From positions 74,411,673 through 74,475,672 of the forward strand of contig QVOM02000042.1 in the NCBI GenBank assembly GCA_003586115.2: a stretch of 64,000 nucleotides of DNA, in the 5' to 3' direction. The notes beneath the pieces were generated by a model, which saw only the letters and a list, made by a program, of their open reading frames with translations, was not told the origin of the DNA and made no database searches. The DNA comes from Salvator merianae (lineage: Eukaryota; Chordata; Lepidosauria; Squamata; Teiidae). The position numbers and the translations under genes are program-made. This document shows, piece by piece, positions 52,800-64,000 of this stretch (positions within the stretch are counted from its first letter, which is position 1; each line of letters opens with the position of its first letter).

Positions 52800-55370
52800 A
52801 TTTAGTGTGTGTGGTGATAAATTGACTTCTTCCTAACAGATGCCTTCAAGGTGTTACCAGATTCTCAAATTTCATCATTTGCAGCAGTCCTGACCAATGA
52901 TCAAGATTCATGGGAGAATGCAGTCCAGTGACATCTAGTGGACATCAGTTGGGGGAGGAGCACTCTAGATCAAGTGTGTTGGGACGTGGATTTTTAAAGT
53001 GGCCTGTGGTATTCGTATCATATTTTACACCAGGGATGAGAAACTATCCTCCCTCTGTGCACTTGTCAGCACCAGCTGATACAAGCAGTGGGAAGTATAA
53101 GTTCTCAATATTTGGATTATTGTAGGTGTCCACCCTTACTCTTTGCTTTTTAAAGATGGTTGATCTTTGTTTTCCTGTCCAACTTCTTATGAATAAAATG
53201 CTTTTTGTTGATGCCTGTTGGACAGAATAATCAAAGTACATGAATGCATAACATCTAGTTCCTCTCCCTTCTTCTTCCCTTGTTAACTGTTCAAGAACAG
53301 ATAACTTAGCAGACCTGCAAACTAACTATGAAAGATTTTCCCAATTATAATTGTTGAGATAGAATCAGGGGGTCAGTGTAAATAAACTGACTGACTCCTG
53401 CTACTTTTGTATGAATGCAGTGCAATCTGTTTGGTGTTCAGCATTCCTGATCTAAATAATTTGTTTGGTTTTGATGCTAGTCTTAAATGCTATTTCTCAC
53501 ATGTTTATTCATTGTTGTAACATCAAAAAGAACTGCATGTGAAAATTAGCTTTCACACATTATATGCTATGGAAAGAACCTTTTTAGTGCCTTGGAACAC
53601 AGTACTTTCACAGTGAAGTTACTGTTGTGCAGAGGAATTTGATGATCCCTGTGTGAAGCAATCTTATTAGATCTAAGCATATACGTTAAAGGTGATTGAC
53701 ATCTGCTCAGAGTTCTAGTTTCTGTATTACTTTAATCAATTCTTGCTTTTATGTACTCTGATTCTGATAATGTGAAAAGAATTTCCACTGTTCTTGGCAT
53801 GAAGAACACTGAATTTTCAGAAGTAGAAGATAGTGCCTCAGCTCTCCAAACCTATCAGAATATTATACATAGCATTCAGATGTGACCACTACCGGAAACA
53901 AAAGTACTCCCTTTAGTTTATTGTGATCTTTAGTATTAACTTTAGAGGCCTGGTAAGGGCAGGCTCACCCACTCTAAAAACGGTTCACAGATACAGCTAG
54001 GAGTCAGGGCTGAGTGTGCTAGCTGGTCCACCTAGCAAATTTGGCCTTCATGAAAGAAGGGTGTGGCCATTTTGAATGGTTAATAAAGCATTTGAAATGG
54101 TGTTTTGCATGCCTGTTCTCTATAATTTCAAGATATAATTAGTCAAGCAAATCAGATGTTTAGCTACATTAAAAGTTTCTACAGTTTACTATCATCTGTA
54201 TTATCTTCATCACTAGGCTCAGTTATAAAGGATCCTAAAGCAAAAGATGTAGTTCAGTAGAACTAAATTGAAGAGGACATAGATTTCACTTTCAGAGCAG
54301 GGGCAGTTGGTCCATAAGAGCACAGTGCCCACTTTTATGTCTTCAGTGCTGTTCTAAACACAGGATTGCACTTGTGCAAAGGAATACAGAAAGCTCTTGC
54401 AGTTTAATAAAAGTGATCTTAAAAGATTGGCAGAATATTTAAACAATTATACCTACCACCAATTTGGGGCATTTTAGCAGTTTTCTCTCCCTAATATACA
54501 TCTATGCATTGTTTGTAAGGCTGTGTTCTTCTATGTGGCTGATGCAAATTAGCTGCTTAGTGTTCAGATTCTATTTTCTGGTTCAAATTCTATTTTCTGA
54601 CATGTATTCATTAGGTTAATATGGTGCTGTCCCATTCCATAAAGATAGCTAGTTGCCCAATGCCATTGCTTATACAAAGATCAGTTTTACACGTTCAAAT
54701 AACTCAGAGAAAAACTGGGATGGAAGTAGGAAAGGGACCCCTTTTCCCAATTGCATAGTCCTTTCCACCTTATAAATATCATGCAGCACCTAGCTAAGTC
54801 TTGAACCTTTGTACCAAAGCATATATGATCTCTTCAGTAATCCAGGGTACTTTTAAAACAAATGACTCTTCAAGGCCAAATATCTCCCAACCTTAGGAGA
54901 TGGCCCTCTAATGAATGATAAAACAGTAAGTATCAGCATTTGCTTTTTTAACTTGCCTTTAATCATCAAGAAGAATGTAGTTAGTTACACTGTAGAGAGC
55001 AAAACCAAGAATAATGTTTTGTTCCATCTCTTAGCTATAACTTTGCCAAACACAGTCCTGCTTAGGTGGCAAAAGCAACCTTTTATTTATTGTATTTTAT
55101 AACAGAAATTCAAGGTAGAGTGTGTAGGGAGTTCACCCTATATAATATTCACAACATTCTAGAGCTGAAGATGAAACTGAGAATTGATGCGTGCTGTTTT
55201 AAGACCTCCATTTCACTCAACTCTACAGTCCTTGATTTTCCAGTTTTCTGATTCAACAGATAAAATGTCTGGCAAGTCTCTTGGGGAGCCTGGTGGGAAA
55301 GTAAGACCACAGAATTGGTGGAAAATATAGTGGTGGATATGTAAGTCAGGGAGGAAGAGGAGACATCAGA
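52800..55370. other. Intergenic, nothing recognised
   Basis: Sequence downstream of FNTA; no exon-like frame or clear mobile element end. Confidence 0.4.
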
Positions 55371-55379
55371 AACAGGTCA

Positions 55380-55625
55380 TATACAGTTTTATAAGTAAGC
55401 ACCAACACACAAAATTGGCCCCTATAGCTAACCAGCAGCCAGTACAAGACGTGAAGAACTGGGAGCAATACACACCTGTTTCTCAAGTCATGGTTTGCTG
55501 CATTATGAGTCAGCTATATCTTCTGGATCATCATCAAGAAATAGCTCTGTATTGCAGCAGAAGTTATCAGAGCATGTACCGCTAAGGCCAGATTGCCTCC
55601 ATCAAAGAAAGGCCAGAGATGGCAT
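55380..55625 (-). repeat. Antisense L2-like LINE fragment
   Basis: CCTATAGCTAACCAGCAGCC, then GCTGCATTATGAGTCAGC and AGAAAGGCCAGAGATGG follow the same order as the 32.0-32.3 kb L2 piece. Decayed. Confidence 0.55.
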
Positions 55626-55910
55626 GCCAAATGAAATTAGGGCATAGATGGTCCTTATCACTGAGGACACATGAGCCTCAAGTTAGTCTTGATTCAAGAA
55701 GCATCCTGTGGTGGAATGCCTCTCCTTCAAAGACAGCTAGGCTCATTGTCAACAGAAGTGCTCATTCAAAGGGCTTCCATCTTATTAGGATACGCAACAA
55801 TCGGTGGGCCATCATTCAGTGTGTCAGAACCCATAGATTCTGTTCCAGTACTACCATGCTGCATATGGTTCAGATGTATTGGAAAAAGAGTAGATTATCG
55901 TGTGTGAGTA

Positions 55911-55927
55911 TGTGTGTGTGTGTGTGT
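55911..55927 (+). repeat. (GT)n microsatellite
   Basis: Pure TG run of about eight units. Confidence 0.9.
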
Positions 55928-55929
55928 AC

Positions 55930-58900
55930 ACCTTACTTCCAGCACTAGGGATAAGAAGAACGTGGTGGGACCATGAAGCATTGTGCCAAAGAAAATCCCC
56001 AATGCTATGTTCTGCAAATGACCTGGCATGTAGAAATAAATTGCCCCAAATTTCAACTCCCAAGAGAAGAGAACGAAAACAATTTATGTGCTCTGCTCAG
56101 GTCTAAAAATAGACTGTGATGGATCCAGATAATTCAAATAATATCATTCAGCAACCTGCAGATGCAATAATCTAGTATAAATTCTCATTTTCTGAAATAA
56201 AATTAATAGCATCATGCTACCACTTCATGAAAGACAAGAAGACATGCTATTTCTGCATTTTAAGATTTGAAAATGCTTCCAGCTTCCAAATGTTTTCTGT
56301 TTTTGCTCACTGTTTTGTCCACCCAGAATCCTATAGGTTTATATTTATAACAACATTTGATTATGAAACCCCACTTGGATGAGAATCTGTAACTTTGTCG
56401 CAAGCTCACCCTGAAAATTTGAGGTTGCCCTGTAAGATTATTACTTGTCCTGTTGTTGAATTCATTGGTGAAGTAGGAAAGGCAGACAACAGGAAATACC
56501 AGAAAAGTTATGAACATCCCCAAAGCTCATTGTCTTTCTCTTCTTGCAAAAATCTAAAAACAGTTAAAAATTAAATGACATACTACAATGTAGATTTGGA
56601 AAACAGCAGGTAAATCTTCCATTTTAGAAGATCCAGGTGAGTAATGGACTTGACTAAAATGTAAACAAATTTGGCTGCAAAGTTTAATCCCATACTTGCT
56701 TAACAGTCAGGGTATCTATAACACCTATTGTGCAAGAATAGCAGTTTTGCCTGAAAGCTCCAGTTAACAGTGCCGATTGCAAGGAAGCCTTTTATCATCC
56801 AACTCTGAGCCATTATTTTGGCTGATCCACCCCTATGTAAGTTGTTTTCATCATGAACGTAATATTCCATTGGAATTAATGGGATCATGGAGATATATTT
56901 GTCTCTGAAATCCATCCTGTATAGGAGGAACTAAGTAAAGACGTGCTTTACAACCTCTGTTTTTGATTCTTCCCATCACTGATTCTTAAGGGGACCCCTG
57001 AATCTTTATTTCCTGTGTTGAATTGTTGTTCCCGGAGTGCTCAAACTGTTCCTGGAGAAATCCCAAGCAGCTAGGACATCCATGGGCCTAAGGATGAAAA
57101 AAAACTCTCTCACATGAATATCAGACATCTGGTACTTTCCCAAACTTCCATGGAATGGAGCTTAACCCTGAGCTTACTACTTCAAGTACCATGCAGGGAG
57201 AATACTGTAGCTTACCCTTGTACCCTGAGAAGAGCCTTAGAGAAACCCTGGCAGAAGATTAAGGCAACTGCAACAGTTGCCATGACTTCTGGATATCATT
57301 TTTTCACTATTTTGATGTTCTGTTCATAGCATAAAATGACAAGGGCAGCTAGTTCTTGTGCTGGCCCTACTCTGACTAGGGCCTCTTTGCTTGACCACTC
57401 CCAATTTGCCTCCCATCCATCCTACTCAAGCATGTTGTGGCCTTGAAGATGGTAAAGTGGACAACAATTGGTTAGAAATAAACCTCAGGAGCTTCAAAAA
57501 TCCTTTTCTTTCCTTCTAGGTGCTCTTCTCCTTCTCTTCCTGACACATCAAGAAGCCAAAGACTATCAGCTTTTCAATACAGTAATATACTGTACCTCAC
57601 CAGGAAAGATCTAAAAGCTTTCCTTTTTTTCTCCTCATCTCTCTCTGAGTAAAGCCAATTCTTTCCTTTTTTTGGTTGTATCTCTTAATAGTATTGCTTG
57701 CTGGCTTTTCCTCAGTCTGGCTAAAATGAAGCTGGTCAGACAGGTGCTGCAGTGATTTTGCAACTCCAGGTGTTAAGCCTCTAGGAAAAAATGAAGACTT
57801 TTGCCTAAACCTTTCTAGATATTGCAATAACTGGAAGACAGGAGACTGAGATATAATTATTTAATGAGTAACAAGGATGGTCACTAGCTATACTGCAGTA
57901 GGAGTGATGGTAGGTCCTGCAAAACCATTCCTCCCTTTAAGAAATAACTGCAAAAATGTTGATTCAATTGCACATTTCTTCCAGCACTTTTCTTCTTTGG
58001 ATAGGGTGACTGGCACGTATAGATTGCCATTGTGTTTGGATCAGATGTTAGGAAAGATGTTAAGACACAGGAAACCATTGGTTGACTTTAAATACATTTA
58101 TCCTTCTTTAGATCTATGCTTAAATATTTCTTGTCCACTGCTTCTCTATTCTCCAAAGCTGCTTTTCTCTCCTATTCCTCCTTTTGAAAACATGAACCTT
58201 AAACATCGCTCCTCCGTAAAAGCTCTCTTTCATCTTCCTCCTGAACTGGACCAGGCCTCTTTTACGGTAATAGTTCAACCAAAGACCTAGCTAACAGCCC
58301 AACTGCCTCTCTGTTTGCCCATGCCTCCTCTTTTAATATGTTGAACTATTGTGCTTGTCTGAACGGGTTTCCCCTTGTTAGATTAGTGATACAAGTTATT
58401 GATCTGTGCTTTGATTCTATATTCTGCACTTGTGTTTGATTTAATAGCTTTTAACCATAAGTACTTTGTCTCACTGTTTATTATTTTATCCACGTTTATC
58501 AATATACCCTTCTGTGTGTGTCAAAATTCTGCAATTTCATTCTAATGTGCAATTAGTCAGTACCCTTCAGCTCAAAAATCCACTTTTGGTGTACCTCAAG
58601 CTTTCTCCTGAATGGTCTATGTATAACATAGCCAACAGTAGCAAAGACGTGAAACTAGGCTTAGTAAAAATGGCAACCGTTTTCATATATACTGTATTCT
58701 TTAAACAAAGTCAGGCTGGCAGCACATGCACAGTACTGGAAATGGATACGATTATTTTTGTTGCTTCTAAGGGAACTGAACCAAGAAATACCCCCCAGGG
58801 AAGATGTCTGCCTTGCAGATTCTGTGGATTGGAAATTCCATGGAATACTATTGAACGAAAAGAAAATAATAGTATAGGACAAGGAAAGAGAAAGAGAAAG

Positions 58901-61370
58901 AGAAAGAGAAAGACAGTGAGAGTGTATAAAGATAGAATAACAGATCTAGGAAGCATAAAGAAAAATATGAGGAAAATTGCAAAAGAGAGTTAAAAGAAGT
59001 CAGGGCAATAAATGATACTAAAATATTAGCCCATTAGTCAATTATTAATGAGTCAATTGAAATATTTATGTCCTGTCTTTCAGCCCTGTAGGCACCTTAA
59101 GGCAACTATAGGTTCTGCTCAGTGTGTAACTGTAAATGTATTTATTTGGATGGAAATACCATTAAAATCAGTTGCTGTTGCTTGTTTGGAAGCACAATTA
59201 GGAAAAGATTAACACAAAGAATGAGAGGAGGAAAGATCAGTTATACAAAATTCCCCTTTGAGCGGAAAAGTCATTGCAATAGTCACAAAATGCTTATATT
59301 TTATGAGATATTTGACAGGATTTAAGCATTATGCATTTGGTGATAGCATTTTTTGAAAAATATCTATATTACATTATATCATTCTATTATTATCATTAAT
59401 GAAAAGGTTCAATTTACATAAGAGTAGTGGTGGAGAAACAGGATATTCAGTGCAAGCTAGAACACAGTAAGAAACATCTGGCCAGTCTATGTTGTTATAA
59501 CAAAGTATGATTTTAAATTGGGCAGGTCAAATTATGACCTTCCACTTGCTGCTGAACTACAGCACTCACAAACTCCTGCCTGTCTGGCTGATGGCAAAGA
59601 ATGATTGAAGCTTTTCAGCGACATCTGTTTTAAATTCTTGGAACAAGATGATAGAGGAGGTGTGATAATAACACAAATATTTCTGACTGTGTTCACAGTT
59701 ACCACATTTGTTCATGTCTCTGCTCTTAGAATTAAATGAAAGGCATAAAAAGAATAGGGACCAGGACAAATGCAAGGTCAGGTACTAGCTGTTAGGTGTG
59801 GAGGTAATATTTTGCACAAGTTACACAAACATACATTGCCTGGACCAGTAACTTAGATTTTGCCACTATGAGATAGAAGTAAATGGAGGCATGGGTCATC
59901 AGTTTCAACTGATTCAATATTATTGTCATGACAGTCTGAGTTACTGTCCCTAGCTCTAAGAATAAATGCCACACAAACACTTGCTAAGTGTAAGTAACAT
60001 GAAAAATCTTAGGAGATTCTGACCAGTTCCCTTGGACTTGTCGTCTTGCAATCCAGAATGCAGGATGAGAAATAATGGACTTAAATTATAACAAAGGAGG
60101 CTCTGCTTTATTATCAAGGAGGAAAAGCTCTTTAAAGGGTAACTTGACAGCAGAATCAAATCTACCAGAGAGGTTTTGTTCTCTCCCTCACTAGATACAT
60201 TCAGCTGAAGGCTGGACAACTATCCTATCTGTAGCAAGCATTTAGACTTAGTCACTAAAATGGCCCCTTTATGATTCCAAGAAAGAGATCATACATACTG
60301 TTTTAACACTCATCTCTATGCAGTTTGTAGATGGTGTTGCTGTTTTATATCCCATTTGAATCCTTGCAGTCAAACCATACATGGTATTGGCCTAATTGCT
60401 GAAGGGTTTTTTCGCTGGGGTGTCTTAAATTTGTACTACATAATAATCTTTTTTTTAACAGCATACAAAAATACATGCACACTTTCAGTCAGCTGAGGCA
60501 TGCAGTTACCATGCTTATACTGATCAGAGGTAAGTTCTGTGGGGCTTTGTAGTCTTCCAGGCCTGAAGGGAAGATGAAAGTGCAGTAATGGTACCCAAGA
60601 CCACTAAAACTAATAAGATAAATATTGTGGAAATCACCACAACACTTTCTAATTACTTTCCAGTTTCAATAGCAATGCAAAGAACTAATGGCATCTTGTA
60701 CTTAAATCCACTGATGCTCGTATTACTAAAGAATGTTGGCCATGTTATTTGTCCATTTAACATGAATGAAAACATTGAAGGCTATCAGTAGAATCTACAA
60801 CTGAAATGAGAAAAAAGGAAAGAATAAGACTAGAAGTTAAATATTTTACACAGAGGAATCCCTGAAAAGGACAAAACGACATTTCTAATCAATTTTTAGA
60901 GATCATATTTCTTCTACTGTATATGCAAATCTTCCCCTCCAATTTAGAATGAATACATTGGATATTGAGTTCCCCTTCCCTATACAATACATACTCCACA
61001 GTTATTAGTGAACTTGAAACAATATATCATATATATATGGGCTTAGAGACCAACCCAGATAGATTGAATGCAAAGGTTGGCAATGATAGTCACACTAGAC
61101 TCAAATGCTGAAAGAATGAAGACAAAGAAAGATTTTACAATCTTACAGTTTGAAAGCTTTAAGAGACTACACACATCTACAGGTGGGCTTTTGCTTCCCA
61201 TTTGCTAGTTTAAAAATATGGCTCCATCCATATAGTTTGGTACACATTCCTTGGGATGTTGAGAAGAGTAAAAGTGTTGATTACTATACAGAACAAAGAC
61301 TTAAGGAAAAGGGGGCAGTCATCCTCATTTATCTGAAAACCCACTCACAAAAAGCGATTTCTAATGCTTG
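55930..61370. other. Intergenic, mostly unrecognised
   Basis: No host exon recognised. Open frames at 57877-58290 and 58466-58993 have no motif; the latter runs through a simple repeat. An L2-tail-like word is seen at about 59066-59105. Confidence 0.4.
58883..58914 (+). repeat. (GAAAGA)n microsatellite
   Basis: Five hexamer units, then decay. Confidence 0.9.
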
Positions 61371-61384
61371 AATATCTTCTTGTT

Positions 61385-64000
61385 ATTCAATTGTTCACTC
61401 ATGTCTGACTCTTTGTGAACCCATGGACCATAGCCCTCTAGGCCCTTCGATCATCTACTGGAATTTGCCCAAGCTCATATTTGTTGTTTCCATGACACTA
61501 TCCATCTCATCCTCTGCTGTATCTTTCTCCTTTTGTCTTCAATCTTTCCCAGTATCAGAGTCTTTTCCAATAAGCCCTGTCTTCTCATTATGTAGCCAAA
61601 GTATTTGAGCTTCAGTTTCACTATTTGTAATTCCAATAAACAGTCAGGCTTGGTTTTCTTTAGTATTGACTGATTTTATTTTCTTGCAGTCCAAGGGACC
61701 CGCAAAAATCTTCTCTAGCACCACAATTCAAAAGTGTTAGTTTCTCAGTGTCAGTTCTCAGTTCCTCAGCCTTCTTTATGGTCCAACACTCACAGCGATA
61801 CATTACTACTTGAAAAACCATAGCTATGACTATATGGACCTTTGTTGGCAAGGTGATATCTCTGCTTTTCAGTATGCTGTCCAGGTATGCCATAGATTTT
61901 CTCCAAAGGAGCAAGTGTCTTTTAATTTCATGGATGCAGTCACCCTCTGCAGTGATCTTTGAGTCCAAGAAAATAACACCTGACACTGCTTCCATTTCTA
62001 CCCCCTCTATTTGTCAGGAAGTGATGGGACCAGAGGCCATGACCTTAAGTTTTTTTAATCTTGAGCTTCAAGCCAACATTTGCACTCTCCTTCTTCATTC
62101 TCACCAAGAGATTCCTTAATTCTTCTTCACTTTCTGCCATCCAAGTGATATCATTTGTTTATCTGAAGCTGTTGATATTTCTCCTAGCAATCTGAATTCC
62201 AGCTTTTAATTCATCCAACCTGGCATATAAATTAAATAAATAGGATGACAATATACCACCTTGTCATACTCCTTTCCAATGTTGAACTAATCAGTTATTC
62301 CATAATCAGTTTTAATTGTTGCTTCTTGACCCACATACAGGTTCCTCAGGAGACAGTAAGGCGATCTGGTATTCCCATCCCTTTTAGTACTTGCCATGAT
62401 TTGTTGTGATCCACACAATCAAAAGCTTAATGTAATAAATGAAGCAGAAGTAGATGTTTTTCTGGAACTCCCTTGCTTTTTCCATTATCCAGTGATCATT
62501 GGTAATTTTGGCCCTTTCTGCACTTGGCTTTATTCTGGACTATATTCTAGAATAGGGACCTGCTATCCACACGCTAGTGCTGATTATAGCAGGCCTCAGG
62601 TGGGGTCTGCCATAGTTCATAGTAGCATGCAGATGACAGATCTCTATTCCAAGATATAATCTGGAATAAGGTCAAGTGCAGAAAGGGCCATCATCTCTAG
62701 TTCCTCTGTCTCTTTGAAAACAAGCTTGCATTTCTGGTAGTTCTCAGTTCACATATTGCTGAAGCCTAGCTTCCAGGATCTTTAGCATAACCTTGCTAGC
62801 ATGTGACATGACTGCAATTGTCTGGTAGCTTAAACATTCTTTAGCATAGCCCTTCTTTGGGGTTGGAATGTAAACTATCCTATTCCAATCCAGTGGCCAC
62901 TGCTGAGTTTTCCAAATTTGATGGCATACTGAATGCAGCACTTTAACAGGATCATCTTTTAGGAGTATAAATAGTTCAACTGGAATTGTTACCTCCACTA
63001 GCCTTGTTAGCAAGCTTCCTAAGGTCCACGTGACTTCACTCTCCAGGATATCTGGCACTAGGTCAGTGACCAAACCATTGTAGTTATCAGGGATGTTAAG
63101 ATATTTCTTGTATAGTTCTTTTGTATATTCTTGCCACCTCTTTTTAATCTTCTCTACTTCTGTTAGGTCCATACCATTTCTGTTTTTTATCTTGCCTATT
63201 TTTGCATGAAATGTTCCCTTGATAATCTTCTTGAAGAGATGTCTTTTCTTTCCAGTTCCATTGTTTTCTTTTATTTTTTTGCATTGCTCATTTAAGAAGG
63301 TCTTCTTATCTCTCCTTGCTATTCTCTGAAAGTCTGCATTCAGTTGATATCTCTTTCCCTTTCTCTTTCATCAGCTATTTGTAAAGCTTCATCAGACATC
63401 CATTTTGCTTTATTGCTCTTTGTCTTTGGGATGTCTTCTTTGTTTCTGGGATGTTGCTGCCTATTGTACATAGCTGTCCAAAGCTCTTCAGGCACTCTGT
63501 CTGCCAGATTTAGTCCCTTAAAACTATTCATCACCTCCACTGCATATTCATAATTATTATTTAGGTCATACCTGTATGGTCTTGTGTTTTCCCCTACTTT
63601 CTTCAATTTAAGTATGAATTTTGCAATAAGAAGCTCATGATCTGAGCCACAGACAGCTCCAGGTCTTGTTTTTACTATATGGAGATTCTCCATCTTTGGT
63701 TGCAAAGTATATAATCAATCTGATTTCACTATTGACCATCTGGTGATATCCATGCATAGAGTCGCCTTTTGAGTTGTTGAAAAAGAGTGTTTGCTATAGC
63801 CAGCGAGCTATCTTTACAAAACTCTATTAGTCTCTGCCTACTTCATTTTGTACTCCAAGGTCAAATTTGCCTGTTATCTCAGTTATCTTTTGATTTCCTA
63901 CCTTAAGATTCCAATCCCCTGTGATAAAAGTAACATCTTGTTTTGGTGTTAGTTCTAGAAGATGTTGTAGGTCTTCACAGAAATGGCCAGCTTCAGTCTC
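61385..64000 (-). mobile_element. BovB (RTE-clade) LINE, antisense, runs past the window end
   Basis: The 3' end at about 61385-61470 carries the BovB 3' words (TTCACTCATGTCTGACTC, CTTTGTGAACCCATGGACC). Reading the minus strand from the right: endonuclease end (CGSDHELLIAKF, 63705-63340), linker (DLTEVEKIKKRWQEYTKELY), RT start (WNRIVYIPTPKKG, SHASKVMLKILEARLQQYVN) to 62744, then after a MITE the RT core, and the C-terminus (SKITAEGDCIHEIKR, SILKSRDITLPTKV, WTIKKAEE) at 61995-61660. Many frameshifts and stops break the RT core around 62000-62400; not functional. Its 5' end lies beyond 64000. Confidence 0.9.
62510..62689. mobile_element. 180-bp H1-family MITE inside BovB
   Basis: Ends GGCCCTTTCTGCACTTG and CAAGTGCAGAAAGGGCC are perfect 17-bp inverted repeats; the pairing continues imperfectly through TTATTC and TATAT. 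It separates two BovB segments that are contiguous in the intact element, so it inserted after BovB. Best-preserved H1 copy in the window. Confidence 0.9.

Noticed and set aside
57877..58290. 137-codon plus-strand open frame downstream of FNTA
   Set aside because: No domain, no splice borders, no codon-use signal visible.

Overview
The window is vertebrate nuclear DNA, most likely from a squamate reptile (lizard or snake). Two conserved multi-exon genes lie in a background full of retrotransposon and DNA-transposon remnants. The squamate assignment rests on the repeat mix: a BovB (RTE-clade) LINE at the right edge, CR1, L2 and L1 fragments side by side, tRNA- and 5S-rRNA-derived SINE heads, and many short terminal-inverted-repeat elements. 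The species cannot be named from the sequence alone.

Left part (about 4.8-17 kb, minus strand): the 3' three coding exons of FUT10, an alpha-1,3-fucosyltransferase-family enzyme of the secretory pathway. The exons are 11530-11239, 6974-6139 and 5045-4821. Their splice phases fit and give 450 codons before the stop. The short first coding exon (cytoplasmic tail and start of the membrane anchor) was not found.

Middle (about 14.5-33.2 kb): a transposon-rich intergenic block. It holds a 1.45-kb inverted-repeat DNA element, a nested pair of the same family at 26.25-28.70 kb, a roughly 170-bp tandem repeat, two oppositely oriented CR1 LINE pieces (one with long EN and RT reading frames), and an antisense L2 piece split by a 509-bp insertion.

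Right-centre (33.9-52.8 kb, plus strand): the complete FNTA gene, encoding the shared alpha subunit of protein farnesyltransferase and geranylgeranyltransferase I. Nine coding exons, all with GT/AG borders and matching phases, give a 360-residue protein. A CpG-rich promoter lies before exon 1 and two AATAAA signals follow the stop. FNTA and FUT10 are transcribed divergently. The introns carry a 5S-like SINE, an L1 3' end just before exon 4, and hAT-like MITEs with target-site duplications.

Right end (52.8-64 kb): no host gene recognised. From about 61.4 kb to the end lies an antisense, decayed BovB LINE interrupted by a 180-bp MITE. The two host genes act in unrelated pathways (glycosylation and prenylation). 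I found no convincing undescribed host system; the unusual content is the transposon architecture.
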